From Chryseobacterium cucumeris (GTDB lineage: Bacteria > Bacteroidota > Bacteroidia > Flavobacteriales > Weeksellaceae), in assembly GCF_016775705.1 (NCBI RefSeq), contig NZ_CP068760.1, positions 4,216,001-4,280,000 on the forward strand: a stretch of 64,000 nucleotides of DNA, written 5' to 3'. Every line of letters begins with the position of its first letter. Positions within the stretch are counted from its first letter, which is position 1. Positions 1-9,800 of the stretch are shown piece by piece. A program made the translations under genes and the position numbers. A model generated the notes under the pieces. The model was given only the letters and a program-made list of their open reading frames with translations, was not told the origin of the DNA and did not search any database.

Positions 1-1
1 G

Positions 2-379
2 GAGCATGAAGATGCTGTGGACCGTCTTCTTCCTGCAGTTAAAAAAGCAGGGGTAAAACTGGTTTCGGGAGCTGGGTACAATTCAGGCTATATAGCAGGA
101 AGAGAACGCTATAATTATAAAGATGTAATTCCTAAAGGAATGCATGAAAAGCGAGCCAGGATGACTTCCATTGCCGAAAAATACAATATAAGCCTTATTG
201 ATGCCGCACTGCATTTTGTACTGGCCGCTGACGAATTCGCTTCCATTATTCCCGGTGCCAGCCAGCCTGAGCAGGTGAAAGATAATATGAATGCCTTGCA
301 AACCAACATTCCTGCCGAATTCTGGAAAGAATTAAAAAATGAAGGACTGATTTACGAAAAGGCGCAGTTTCCTGAGTAA
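2..379 (+). CDS. Aldo/keto reductase, C-terminal part (5' truncated by window edge)
   Basis: The reading frame is open from base 2 to the stop at 377-379, so this is the last ~125 residues of a longer protein that begins outside the window. The segment VKLVSGAGYNSGYIAG, the helix with SLIDAALHFVLA and the late motif SIIPGASQPEQVKDN match the C-terminal barrel and NADPH-binding end (I-P-G-x3-xxQ) of aldo/keto reductases, in the D-threo-aldose 1-dehydrogenase / L-fucose dehydrogenase-like group. The apparent GTG at 17 lies inside the frame and is unlikely to be the start. The substrate cannot be told from this part. It converges on the SDR gene, with a shared terminator between them. Confidence 0.8.
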   Translation, partial: EHEDAVDRLLPAVKKAGVKLVSGAGYNSGYIAGRERYNYKDVIPKGMHEKRARMTSIAEKYNISLIDAALHFVLAADEFASIIPGASQPEQVKDNMNALQTNIPAEFWKELKNEGLIYEKAQFPE

Positions 380-410
380 ATAAAGGTAACCATTGTCGTT
401 AACTAACTCA

Positions 411-444
411 AAAGCCCGATTCTTTCCTGAATCGGGCTTTTCTT
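411..444. terminator. Bidirectional intrinsic terminator
   Basis: An inverted repeat AAGCCCGATTC / GAATCGGGCTT (about 412-422 and 429-439) has an A-run on one side and a T-run on the other. It lies between two converging genes, so it can end transcription from both strands. Confidence 0.85.
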
Positions 445-1253
445 TATACTACCTTTGCTTTACGGATTATTTTCGCCAATAAGCCTGGAAAAAATCGTTT
501 CAGGTAAACAGCCATCACTTCTTTACCACCTATCGCTTTCTGTCTTTTCTGTTTCTCTATGGCATAAAGCATTTTTTTGGCGAAGATATCTACAGGCATG
601 CCATTCTTCGTAGCATCATCCATTGTGCCCTGTAATGAACCATCTCCGGTGACTGCATTAATAGAAATATCAGTCTGTATAAAACCCGGGCAGATCATCG
701 TAATCTTAATATTCTGGCTGAATAATTCTGCCCGCAACGCATCAAAAAAACCGTGTAAAGCATGTTTTGCACCTGCATATCCGCTTCTCATAGGGGCTCC
801 AAAAATTCCCATAAGACTGGATACAACAGCAATCTGTCCTCCTTTATTTTCAATCATATAAGGTACAACTGCTTTAGTAAGTGCTACAGTTCCGATATAA
901 TCAGTATCGATTAGTTGTTTGTCCACTTCAATATCTGTTTCCATGGCTAACGACCGTTGTGACAATCCGGCATTATTAATCAGAATATCAATCTTTCCAA
1001 ACTTCTCAGCTGCCTTCGCTGCAATGGCTGGCATTTCTTTATAATTTTTAAGATCTAAAGGAATGACCGCATACCGATCTGTACTTAGGCCGGCATTTTC
1101 AGCCACGGAATGAAGCTGTCCTTCTTTTCTGGAAGAAAGAATAATTTTGGCATTACTCTTTCTCGTAAGCTCTTTCACTAAAGCTTCTCCAATGCCTGAT
1201 GATGCACCTGTGATCCAAATGACTTTATGATCAAAATAACTGCTCATGTTCAA
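444..1253 (-). CDS. Short-chain dehydrogenase/reductase (SDR) family oxidoreductase
   Basis: A 269-residue classical SDR. The NAD(P)-binding motif TGASSGIG is at residues 15-22, NNAG at 93-96, the catalytic Ser at about 146, and the YxxxK pair at Tyr159/Lys163 (Y-A-G-A-K). The C-terminus is basic, with a hydrophobic stretch (FFPGLLAKIIRK), as in SDRs related to DHRS7-type enzymes. The start has two near ATGs (residues 1 and 3) and the choice is arbitrary. It lies 5 bases after the flavoprotein gene on the same strand, so the two are probably co-transcribed. Both are redox enzymes, but the substrate is unknown. Confidence 0.9.
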   Translation of the reverse strand: MNMSSYFDHKVIWITGASSGIGEALVKELTRKSNAKIILSSRKEGQLHSVAENAGLSTDRYAVIPLDLKNYKEMPAIAAKAAEKFGKIDILINNAGLSQRSLAMETDIEVDKQLIDTDYIGTVALTKAVVPYMIENKGGQIAVVSSLMGIFGAPMRSGYAGAKHALHGFFDALRAELFSQNIKITMICPGFIQTDISINAVTGDGSLQGTMDDATKNGMPVDIFAKKMLYAIEKQKRQKAIGGKEVMAVYLKRFFPGLLAKIIRKAKVV

Positions 1254-1258
1254 TACTA

Positions 1259-2926
1259 TTATTTAGTTTTAAAGTCCGCAATATATTTTCCCGCTTTCAT
1301 TCCAGAGAAGATGCAGCCTCCTAAAAATGTTCCTTCCAAAGCTCTGTAGCCATGCATTCCGCCGCCTCCAAAGCCTGCAGCTTCTCCGGCAGCATAGAGT
1401 CCTTCAATAATACTGTCATCCTCTCTCAGCACCTGACCATTCAGATTGGTTTTTATTCCGCCTAACGTTTTGCGGGTTAAAATATTAAGACGTACAGCAA
1501 TCAAAGGCCTGTTTTCAGGATCTAAAATTTTGTGGGGAGCCGCTACACGCCCGAGTTTATCTCCTAAATAATTTCGGGTGTTTCGTATATAATTAATTTG
1601 AGTGTCTTTTGAAAATTTATTGTTGAGTTCGCGGTCTCTGGCTTCAATCTGTGATTTTATTTTTTCATATTTAAGGAGATTATTTCCTGCCAGTTCATTC
1701 ATTCTTTTAACCAGATCTTCCAGGTTATCTGATACAATAAAGTCTTTTCCGTGCTCTTTAAAAGCCTCTACCGGTCCCGGAGCCTTTTTACCAAAAATCC
1801 TTTTCAAAAAAAGAGCATAATCTTTATTGGTGATATCCGGATTCTGTTCCGAACCTGAAAGAGCAAATTCTTTTTTAATAATTTTCTGGGTAAGAATAAA
1901 CCAGGAATAAGAAAATCCGGTTTCCTGGATATACTGTAAAGTTCCCAATGTATCAAAACCGGGAAGAAAAGGAGCGGGGAGACGTTTTCCTTTTGCATCA
2001 AACCATAATGATGAAGGCCCGGGCAATATGCGGATTCCGTGATTGGGCCAGATAGGATTCCAGTTTTGTAACCCTTCCGTATAGTGCCACATCCTGTCCG
2101 GATTGATGATATGAGCTCCGGCATGTTCTGCAATGCCTATCATTTTTCCATCCACATAAGCAGGAACACCACAGACCATATTTTCAGGTGCTCTTCCCAA
2201 TCTTTCCGGCCAGTTTTTTCTTACCAGCTCATGATTGGCACCAATTCCTCCTGAAGCAATGATGATATTAGGAGCTGTATACTCAAATGCAGAGATGATA
2301 TTCCTGTTCGTTGCAGCACCTCTTTCCTGGTTATCATTTTCCAGAATATCTCCTTTAAGGCCTTTAATTTTGCCGTCTTCCTCTATCAATTCAGTTACCC
2401 GGTGTCTGAATTTCATCTGAAGCAGTCCTTTTTCCTGAGCTTTGTAAGCTTTTTCTACAAAGGGTTTTACCACGCCTGTGCCTGTTCCCCAACTCACATG
2501 AAAACGGGGTACGGAATTTCCATGACCCGTTGCCGAACCATCACCACGCTCTGCCCAGCCCACCATAAACATCAGCCTGATTCCCAGTTTGGAAATATAA
2601 TCGTACTTTTCACCGGCAGCAAATTTCAGATAAGCTTCAGCCCACTGGCGGGGCCAGTAATCTTCCGGACGATCAAAACCAGCGGTACCTTTCCAGTCCT
2701 GCAGTGCCAGCTCATAAGAATCTTTAATTCCCATTCTTCTTTGCTGGGGGGAATTAATCAGAAATAATCCTCCAAATGACCAGAATGCCTGTCCGCCGAT
2801 ATTCTGCTCTGTTTCCTGATCCAGAAGCAATACTTTTTTTCCGGCATTGGTAATTTCCATCGCCGCGGTAAGCCCTGCCAGTCCGGTTCCGATAATAATT
2901 GTATCAGGCTGGAATTTTTCTTTCAT
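1259..2926 (-). CDS. FAD-binding dehydrogenase (fumarate reductase / ketosteroid-dehydrogenase-like flavoprotein)
   Basis: A 555-residue flavoprotein. The N-terminal dinucleotide-binding motif GTGLAG is at residues 13-18, followed by a helix and an acidic strand end (LLLDQE). The C-terminal FAD motif GLYAAGEAAGFGGGGMHG followed by LEGTFLGGCIFSG is typical of the FAD_binding_2 family, which includes fumarate reductase flavoprotein subunits and 3-ketosteroid 1-dehydrogenases. The sequence resembles proteins annotated simply as FAD-binding dehydrogenase. There is no signal peptide. It is the first gene of a probable two-gene operon with the SDR downstream. The substrate is not determined. Confidence 0.85.
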   Translation of the reverse strand: MKEKFQPDTIIIGTGLAGLTAAMEITNAGKKVLLLDQETEQNIGGQAFWSFGGLFLINSPQQRRMGIKDSYELALQDWKGTAGFDRPEDYWPRQWAEAYLKFAAGEKYDYISKLGIRLMFMVGWAERGDGSATGHGNSVPRFHVSWGTGTGVVKPFVEKAYKAQEKGLLQMKFRHRVTELIEEDGKIKGLKGDILENDNQERGAATNRNIISAFEYTAPNIIIASGGIGANHELVRKNWPERLGRAPENMVCGVPAYVDGKMIGIAEHAGAHIINPDRMWHYTEGLQNWNPIWPNHGIRILPGPSSLWFDAKGKRLPAPFLPGFDTLGTLQYIQETGFSYSWFILTQKIIKKEFALSGSEQNPDITNKDYALFLKRIFGKKAPGPVEAFKEHGKDFIVSDNLEDLVKRMNELAGNNLLKYEKIKSQIEARDRELNNKFSKDTQINYIRNTRNYLGDKLGRVAAPHKILDPENRPLIAVRLNILTRKTLGGIKTNLNGQVLREDDSIIEGLYAAGEAAGFGGGGMHGYRALEGTFLGGCIFSGMKAGKYIADFKTK

Positions 2927-3054
2927 TGTTAAGCGTGTTTTGATTCAACAATACGTTAGATAAATGTATAAAATTATTCGGAATCGGGTTTAAAATTAAA
3001 AATTTAAATAAGCCTGCTTTGAGTAATCAGCCCTGAACTCTGAACTTTTCAACT

Positions 3055-3062
3055 TATCTTTG
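3055..3062 (+). promoter_or_regulatory. Bacteroidota -7 box (TATCTTTG)
   Basis: TATCTTTG fits TAnnTTTG, the -7 element of Bacteroidota promoters. It lies 14 bases before the ATG at 3077. It overlaps the alternative GTG at 3062, which argues for the ATG start. No clear -33 TTTG was seen at the usual distance. Confidence 0.5.
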
Positions 3063-3076
3063 TGAAAAATAGAAGA

Positions 3077-3505
3077 ATGAAGTATTTGTTTATCATTGCC
3101 TGCCTGGTTTGTTCCATATTCAGTCAGGCACAGCAAAAACAGGATCCATGGAAAGACAGCCAGCTGATGGATCCGGCATTACTGGCTTCCAGAATTGAAA
3201 ATCAAAAAACAAACGATCTGGTCATCATTTCAGTAGGACCTGAAGCTATTGTGAAGGGTTCTGTAGACATCGGACCGACTCATGAACCTGAAAACCTGGA
3301 AAAACTGAGAAATTATCTTAAAGATATTCCTAAGAACAGAGAAATTGTGATCTATTGTGGCTGCTGTCCTTTTGTAAAATGTCCTAATATTCGTCCTGCA
3401 TTTGCATTGTTAATGGAATTGGGCTTCAAAAATGCAAAGCTTTTAAACCTTCCGAAAAACATCAAAACAGATTGGCTGGATAAAAATTATCCTACAAATG
3501 ATTAA
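3077..3505 (+). CDS. Exported rhodanese-like domain protein
   Basis: 142 residues from ATG 3077. A GTG at 3062 would add five residues, but it falls in the -7 promoter box. The N-terminus MKYLFIIACLVCSIFSQAQ looks like a signal peptide. The rest resembles a rhodanese fold, with the strand-loop IVIYCGCCPFVKCPNIRPA at the position of the active-site loop. Three cysteines (C-G-C-C) and a fourth (K-C-P) are clustered there, which is richer in Cys than the classic CRxGxR loop. The next gene encodes a TlpA-like thioredoxin and nearly abuts it, so the pair may act on periplasmic thiols. Sulfurtransferase activity is not established. Confidence 0.7.
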   Translation: MKYLFIIACLVCSIFSQAQQKQDPWKDSQLMDPALLASRIENQKTNDLVIISVGPEAIVKGSVDIGPTHEPENLEKLRNYLKDIPKNREIVIYCGCCPFVKCPNIRPAFALLMELGFKNAKLLNLPKNIKTDWLDKNYPTND

Positions 3506-3506
3506 T

Positions 3507-4010
3507 ATGAAAAACTCTTTAACAATATTATTTTTCATACTGTTTTCAGGATATATTTCTGCCCAGAACACCATAGAAGTAGGGAAGAAAGCTCCTGAAA
3601 TAACAATGACAAAGGCAGATGGAACTTCATTTTCTCTTTCAGCATTAAAAGGGAAACTGGTTCTGATCGACTTCTGGGCAACCTGGTGCGCACCCTGCGT
3701 AGAAGAACAACCTCAACTGAAAACAATGTATGACACTTATTCCGGGCAGGTTAAAAAAAATCAGTTTGAAATAGTGGGCGTTTCTTTAGACAAGAATAAG
3801 GAAAGCTGGCAGAAAGCAATCGACAGGTTTCAGATCAACTGGATACAGATCAGCGATTTAAAATTCTGGAAAAGCCCTGTAGCAAAACTGTATGAAGTAG
3901 ATGAGCTTCCCTTTAATGTTATTATTGACGGACAGGGAACGATTATAGCTAAAAACCTTCATGGCCAGGAACTGGAAGATTTTATTAAGAAAAATTTGAT
4001 ACAGAATTAA
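3507..4010 (+). CDS. TlpA-family thiol-disulfide oxidoreductase (periplasmic thioredoxin-like)
   Basis: 167 residues from ATG 3507, one base after the previous stop. An ATG at 3498 in the same frame would overlap that gene by 8 bases. The N-terminus MKNSLTILFFILFSGYISAQ is a signal peptide. The thioredoxin fold of the AhpC/TSA-Redoxin type follows: KAPEITMTKADG, then FWATWCAPC with the redox pair in WCAPC, and the cis-Pro region VDELPFNVIIDGQG. It probably reduces or oxidises disulfides in the periplasm. Its partner may be the rhodanese-like protein encoded just upstream. A terminator follows at 4037-4070. Confidence 0.88.
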   Translation: MKNSLTILFFILFSGYISAQNTIEVGKKAPEITMTKADGTSFSLSALKGKLVLIDFWATWCAPCVEEQPQLKTMYDTYSGQVKKNQFEIVGVSLDKNKESWQKAIDRFQINWIQISDLKFWKSPVAKLYEVDELPFNVIIDGQGTIIAKNLHGQELEDFIKKNLIQN

Positions 4011-4036
4011 ACAAGTTATTTTTCCAGTGATAATAT

Positions 4037-4070
4037 AAAAGAGTGGTAAGTTATTGTACCACTCTTTTTA
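4037..4070 (+). terminator. Intrinsic terminator
   Basis: Stem AAAAGAGTGGTA (4037-4048) pairs with TACCACTCTTTT (4057-4068) across an 8-base loop, ending in T's. It closes the rhodanese/TlpA unit. The remainder of the 4010-4374 gap is AT-rich and holds nothing else recognised besides the promoter box at 4361. Confidence 0.85.
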
Positions 4071-4360
4071 GTTGAAAAAGATAGAAGCATTTGTGTCTTA
4101 GAATCGTTTTTATAATCATGTAAAATATCTTATGAAGACCGATTACTGATTATGGGGGAAATTCATTATTATGTCTTATCTGAATGTAAATATACTAAAT
4201 TGTATTTATTAAATCACTTTATATTGAAATATTAAAAAGATTTAATATTGCATACAATAGATCTCAATAATAAAAAGTGCAATTTATGCTGAAACTAAAA
4301 CTTTTATACCTTTTTCAAAGTTGTTGATATACAAAATGATAAGTGTATGTTTTCGCATAC

Positions 4361-4368
4361 TAATTTTG
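4361..4368 (+). promoter_or_regulatory. Bacteroidota -7 box (TAATTTTG)
   Basis: TAATTTTG fits TAnnTTTG and ends 5 bases before the ATG at 4374. This supports that start and implies a very short leader. No good -33 element was found. Confidence 0.4.
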
Positions 4369-4373
4369 TTTCT

Positions 4374-4769
4374 ATGAAAAAGAGTTTTTACCTTCGTTTG
4401 GCACTTTCAGTGATATTACTGATGCATAGTGTGATTTCTATTTTCAGTGGGGATGTGAATGATTTCGGACATGCTTATCTGGACAGATTGGGTTTCAGCC
4501 CTGCAGGAATTTATATAGCCTGGGCCATAAAACTGACTCATCTTTTATCAGTGCCTTTACTCTGGATTGACCAATGTATCAAGCCTGTAGCGGTCTGTAA
4601 TATTCTCATTTTTATTTCCGGGATTTATTATGTTCACTGGCAAAATGGTTGGTTTGTAGTAGGAGGCGGAAACAATGGGATCGAATTCAATGTCCTGCTG
4701 ATCTTATGCTTTTTCAATCTCATGTATCCTGAAGTCTCTTTATATTTTATGAATAAAAATAAGAGTTAA
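4374..4769 (+). CDS. Small DoxX-like integral membrane protein
   Basis: 131 residues from ATG 4374. The upstream ATG at 4347 would place the promoter-like box inside the gene. About four hydrophobic segments are visible: LRLALSVILLMHSVISIFS, IYIAWAIKLTHLLSVPLLW, VAVCNILIFISGIYYV and GIEFNVLLILCFFNLMY. The motif NGWFVVGGGNNGIEFNVLLI is like that of DoxX family proteins. The function of these proteins is poorly defined; they may influence membrane redox or respiration. It stands alone between a terminator and the two-component genes. Confidence 0.75.
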   Translation: MKKSFYLRLALSVILLMHSVISIFSGDVNDFGHAYLDRLGFSPAGIYIAWAIKLTHLLSVPLLWIDQCIKPVAVCNILIFISGIYYVHWQNGWFVVGGGNNGIEFNVLLILCFFNLMYPEVSLYFMNKNKS

Positions 4770-4902
4770 CCTATTCCAGAATCTTTGCCACGTAAAATGA
4801 TTCAGAAGAAACAGTTTGTAGATTTTTGGCTTCATTTGATAGACTTATATGTTTATATTTGGGTTAATAAATGGTACTTTGTACTTTTAAATCATCATAA
4901 GC

Positions 4903-5976
4903 TTGAAATCAGACAGTCAATCTAAATGGCGGATTCATTTGCTTTTTTGGATCTTGTATTATACGCTGGAAGTTTACCTTGACTTTTACTGGTCCAGGTA
5001 TCAGTTTCCTGATTTCAAATGGCAGCTAAGGCTTCAGAATGCCCTTATGCTGGAACTGTGTTATTTTTTGGTTAAAATTCCGTTAGCCTATGTGTTGCTG
5101 TATGTATATGAAAAGGTTAATCTTAAATTTGTTTTTAAATATATTCTCTATATTTTCATTGTAACAGCAGCTGTCTTTGGCCATCGTTTTGTAACACATT
5201 TTATCATATATCCTGATATCTATGGTGTTATTGAAACATTGGACGGCAAGCAGGTCTCCGGATTTATCAATGGTTATGTGGCTTTCAATTCTTTCATGGA
5301 TCTTATTTTTATGACAGGTCTTATTTTCGGGGTTGAAATTACCCGGCAGAAAAATATACTCAAAGAACAGATCTCTCAGTTAAAGTCAGAAAAACTGGAT
5401 CAGGAACTTACTATGCTGAAAGCGCAGATCAATCCCCATTTTCTTTTCAATACCCTCAATAATATCTACGGAATGGCTATGAAAAAAGCAGACGAAACTC
5501 CCGATGTTATTCTGCAGCTTTCCAAAGTAATGCGGTATAATATTTATGAAGCTGCAGAAAAAAACATTTTTATAGCCAAGGATATTGAAAATATTAAAGA
5601 TTTTATACAGATTCAGAAGATCCGGTACCATCAGCTGACTGTGAATTTTTCTGAAAATATCGATAATCCTTCACAGGAAATTTCACCCCTGATATTGATA
5701 CAGTTTGTAGAAAATGCCTTTAAACATGGCGTTTCTGAAAGTCTGGGAGAAGCATTTATTACCGTTGATATTCATTTAAAGAACGGAAATCTTACTTACC
5801 TAGTAGAAAATTCCAGACAGGAAAAATCTCATGAAAATTCCACCAAAATAGGACTGAAAAATATCCGGAGACAGCTTGAACTTCTTTATCCAAAACATAC
5901 GCTTTCCGTGGAAGATGAGAGCAACCGCTATACTGTAACTTTAACCATTGATTTTCATGACACCATCAACCTCTAA
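4903..5976 (+). CDS. Sensor histidine kinase of the LytS/YehU type
   Basis: 357 residues. The N-terminal half has about four membrane segments (LLFWILYYTLEVYL, ALMLELCYFLVKIPLAYVLLYVY, YILYIFIVTAAVFGHRFV, FMDLIFMTGLIFGV). A coiled-coil linker and the His_kinase motif LKAQINPHFLFNTLNNIYG follow, with the phospho-acceptor His at about 179. The C-terminal HATPase region has the N box (LIQFVENAFKHG) and a late glycine motif (KIGLKNIRRQLELLY). No ATG is available before residue ~49; the frame opens after a TAA at 4888, and TTG at 4903 is the best start. It overlaps the response regulator gene by 20 bases, so the two are translated together. Confidence 0.9.
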   Translation: MKSDSQSKWRIHLLFWILYYTLEVYLDFYWSRYQFPDFKWQLRLQNALMLELCYFLVKIPLAYVLLYVYEKVNLKFVFKYILYIFIVTAAVFGHRFVTHFIIYPDIYGVIETLDGKQVSGFINGYVAFNSFMDLIFMTGLIFGVEITRQKNILKEQISQLKSEKLDQELTMLKAQINPHFLFNTLNNIYGMAMKKADETPDVILQLSKVMRYNIYEAAEKNIFIAKDIENIKDFIQIQKIRYHQLTVNFSENIDNPSQEISPLILIQFVENAFKHGVSESLGEAFITVDIHLKNGNLTYLVENSRQEKSHENSTKIGLKNIRRQLELLYPKHTLSVEDESNRYTVTLTIDFHDTINL

Positions 5977-6658
5977 AAAATACAATTGCATTATCGTAGA
6001 AGACGAACCTATTGCAGCAGAAATTCTTGAAAATTTTATATTACGGGATCAGGAACTGAATCTGGTAGGAAAATGTGCAGATGCAGTATATGCCAGCAGT
6101 CTTTTAAGTATTCATGATGTAGATTTAATGTTTCTTGATCTTCATCTTCCGGTTCTAAAAGGTTTTGATTTTCTAAGGAAAATAAAAAATCCTCCTTTTG
6201 TAATTGTTACAACAGCGTATCATCAATATGCAGTAGAAGGCTATGAGCTTGATATCACGGATTATCTGATGAAACCCATTCCATATGACCGCTTTCTGAC
6301 TGCTATTGATAAATTCAAGCATTTAATGGAAGCAGAAGATGCATTACTCGAAGTTTCTGAACGCGATTTTATATTCCTGAACAGTGGTAAAAAGAAGGTT
6401 AAAATTGTTCTTCAGGATATTTTTTACATCGAAAGTTTAAGAGAATACATTAATATTCATACAAAAACGGAAACTCTCACTTTTAAAATGCCCATCAGTA
6501 AAATAGAAGAAGCGTTGAATCCCAAAATGTTTGTCCGTATCCACAAATCCTATATTATTTCCCGGCCAAAAATAGAAGTAAAATCTGCCAATATTATTCA
6601 GGTGAATGGAAAAAAGCTGCCTGTGGGGAGAACTTATAAACCGTTGATTGAACTTTAA
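5957..6658 (+). CDS. LytTR-family response regulator
   Basis: 233 residues from ATG 5957; a TTG at 5948 would add three. The receiver domain (about 10-125) has the acidic pocket IIVEDEP, the phospho-acceptor Asp61 in FLDLHLP, and the Lys of DYLMKPI. The C-terminal LytTR DNA-binding domain (about 135-233) includes DIFYIESLREYINIHT and FVRIHKSYIIS, and ends with LPVGRTYKPLIEL. It overlaps its cognate kinase. The next gene is a SusC receptor 215 bases downstream, so that uptake pair is a possible target; this is inferred from position only. Confidence 0.93.
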   Translation: MTPSTSKKYNCIIVEDEPIAAEILENFILRDQELNLVGKCADAVYASSLLSIHDVDLMFLDLHLPVLKGFDFLRKIKNPPFVIVTTAYHQYAVEGYELDITDYLMKPIPYDRFLTAIDKFKHLMEAEDALLEVSERDFIFLNSGKKKVKIVLQDIFYIESLREYINIHTKTETLTFKMPISKIEEALNPKMFVRIHKSYIISRPKIEVKSANIIQVNGKKLPVGRTYKPLIEL

Positions 6659-6838
6659 AACCAACATCAAAGCTCTTGAATTTCATCCCGATTCTCTAAA
6701 GAAGATTATTAGAAAACTTCAAAATTTTTCAGATACTGGTCCGTTGTAGATAGTTAATCCTTTATTACTTAGAATTTTAGTAGATCTTAGTCTGCCGTTG
6801 ATATATTCCTTTCACTGTATTCTTCACCAATTGTTGAA

Positions 6839-6858
6839 TTTTGATTAACAATACGTTA
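6839..6858 (+). promoter_or_regulatory. Motif upstream of SusC, shared with 2938-2958
   Basis: TTTTGATTAACAATACGTTA here differs by one inserted base from TTTTGATTCAACAATACGTTA at 2938-2958, upstream of the flavoprotein gene, where it lies in the opposite orientation relative to its gene. The bases around 6835 also resemble a -7 box (GAATTTTG, one mismatch). It could be a regulator site or part of the promoter. Confidence 0.3.
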
Positions 6859-6873
6859 AAAAAATTAATAATT

Positions 6874-9800
6874 ATGAAATACAAGTTAAAGCTTTTAAGT
6901 GTGGGAGTCGCTTTTTTCATAGGAAGCGAAACCTATTTCAGCCAGGGAAAGCAGGACACACTTACCACTAAAAATATAGAAGGTATCGTGGTAACTGCTT
7001 TAGGCATAAAAAGAGAAAAAAGATCGCTGGGATATTCTACACAGGAAGTAAAAGGAGAGGACCTCACCAGAAATCCCACAACCAATTTTATGAACAATTT
7101 ATCTAGAAAAGTGGCCGGGCTTGAGATCAGACAATCAACTAATTTTGGTGGCTCCGTGGATGCAGTGTCCCGGGGATACAAATCTATCCTGGGGGACAAT
7201 CAGGCACTTTTTGTAGTAGATGGTGTTCCGATCATCAACAGAAATATTAATTCTCTTGCTCAACAAAATGGATTCAACGGGTATGATTATGGCAGCCCTG
7301 TTTCAGATATCAACCCCAATGATATTGAGACAGTGAATGTACTCAAGGGTGCCGCTGCCGCTGCTTTATATGGTTCAAGAGCTCAAAACGGCGCCATTAT
7401 CATCACTACCAAAAAAGGTAAAAAGAACAAACAGGGGATTGGCCTCGAGTATAGTGGGAGCTTGTCTGTTTCTTCCATTGATAAATCCACATTTCCTGAA
7501 TACCAGACCCAGTATGGACAGGGATACCTGGGAAATACTTTAATCCCTTATCAAAACGGCTCACTGGTTTATTTCTGGAATGATGCTTCTTACGGAGTTC
7601 CTTATGACCCTAATCTTTCAGTATGGCAATATGATGCGTTTATTCCTGACTCTCATAATTTTGGAAGACAGACTCCATGGGTAATGGCTAAAAACGGTCC
7701 TATTACCTTTTTTGATAAAGCTACTAACCGAACCAATAATATCGCATTCAGCGGGGCTAATGACCGGGCTTCCTTCAGACTAAGCTATACCAACACCAGT
7801 GCAACGGATATTATGCCGAATTCTTATCTGGTCAAAAATAATTTGGGGGGAAATGCTTCTTATAAAATTACAGATAATCTTACAGCTAGCATTTTTGCCA
7901 ATTATATTGTACAAAGTACCAAAGGAAGAAATTCCACAGGGTATGGTGACAATATTATGGGAAATTTCCGACAATGGTGGGCAACAAATGTAGATATTCA
8001 ATATCAGAAATATCTCTTTGATACTTTTAATAAGAATTATACCTGGAATATGAAAAATCCTGTGAACCTGTCACCCGCTTATTGGGATAATCCTTATTTT
8101 ACGAGATATAAGAATTACCAGAATGATAAGAGAGAACGCTTTGCAGGAAATTTCAGTATGAGCTATGATCTTTCCAAAGAGGTGAATATACTGGCTAGAG
8201 TAGGTACGGACGGATACAATATGATTACTGAAGAAAGAAGAGCTGCCGGTTCTATTCCTGCTTTTTTCAGTTTCAATCCAATAGAACAGCCTTCCGGATA
8301 TGCAGTGACCAATCTGCGCTTTACAGAAACCAATTATGATCTCATAGCTACGTATAAAAAGAACATTGTCGAAAACCTCAATCTTCAGGTTCTTTTGGGT
8401 GGAAATATTAATGTACAAACCAGCTATTCCAATGCACAGACAACATCCGGCGGACTTTATATTCCAGGACTTTATACCATTTCCAATTCCGCGGCAACCC
8501 CGGCAAAGCCTTTGATTACAGATACTTCAAAATATATTTACGGAGCTTTTATTCAGGCTTCTGTAGGATATAAAAATACCTATTATCTGGAAGGAACTTT
8601 CAGAAGAGACCAATCTACAGCGTTGCCCAAAGGGAAAGAAGCATATTATTATCCTTCCGTTTCAGCAAGTATGGTATTTTCCAGTTTGCTAAAAAAAGAA
8701 TGGCTAAGTTTCGGAAAGTTTAGGGCTGCCTATGCGGAAGTTGGCTCGGACACTGGCGCAGATCAATTAATAAACCGGTTTATTCCACAGGCTTCTTTTG
8801 CTAACAACCCGGTTTACTCTTATAATACAACTTTAAGAAATGCCGACCTTATGCCTCAAAAACTGAAGAATTTTGAAATAGGAACCAATATGCAGTTTTT
8901 CAAAAACAGATTGGGATTTGATCTTTCCTGGTTCAGGAATATTGCATTTAACCAGATTCTTCCGCTTCCTGTATCTTTAGCAACGGGTTCAGCAGCAAAA
9001 ATTCAAAATACGGGAGAGTTAACCACAAAAGGAATTGAATTGTCTTTAAATATCACACCGCTAAAATTCAATAATTTCAACTGGGATGTAATGCTCAACT
9101 GGTCCAATCCTAAAACCAAAGTAACTGCACTCAGGGAAGGTATTGAAAATATAACCATCGGTACATTACAGGGAGGTATCAGTATCAATGCACCTCTCAA
9201 TAAAGAATATGGAAGCATCTGGGGTGCAGATTTTGTCTATGATCCGAATGGGAATAAAATTGTAGGGAAAAACGGAGCCTATCTTCATACTGATGATTCT
9301 GATCACAATCTTGGAAGTTTTCAACCTGATTTTATCGCTGGACTAACCAATTCTTTTACCTATAAAAATTTTAATCTAAGTTTTCAGATTGACTGGAGAA
9401 AAGGAGGAAAAATATTCTCATTAGACCAGTATTATGGATATGGAACCGGACTTTATCCTGATTCCGTCGGACTAAATGACCTTGGAAACCCTATCAGAAA
9501 TACACTGGATAACGGAGGTGGTGTTATTTTACCCGGAGTGATGCAGGATCCAAATAATCCGGGAATTTATATTCCAAATACGGTCAGACTTGACAAGTCT
9601 ATGTCCAGCCAGACATTGGGAACTGATCCTCCTGTTGCTGCTTTTGTGTATGATGCAAGCTTTATAAAACTCCGTCAATTATCTGTTTCTTATACTTTTA
9701 ATACCAATTTTCTAAGAAACACCGGCATTCAGAATCTTACTGTGGGATTTACAGGAAGTAACCTTTGGATCATTCATAAAAACCTTCCTTATTCAGATCC

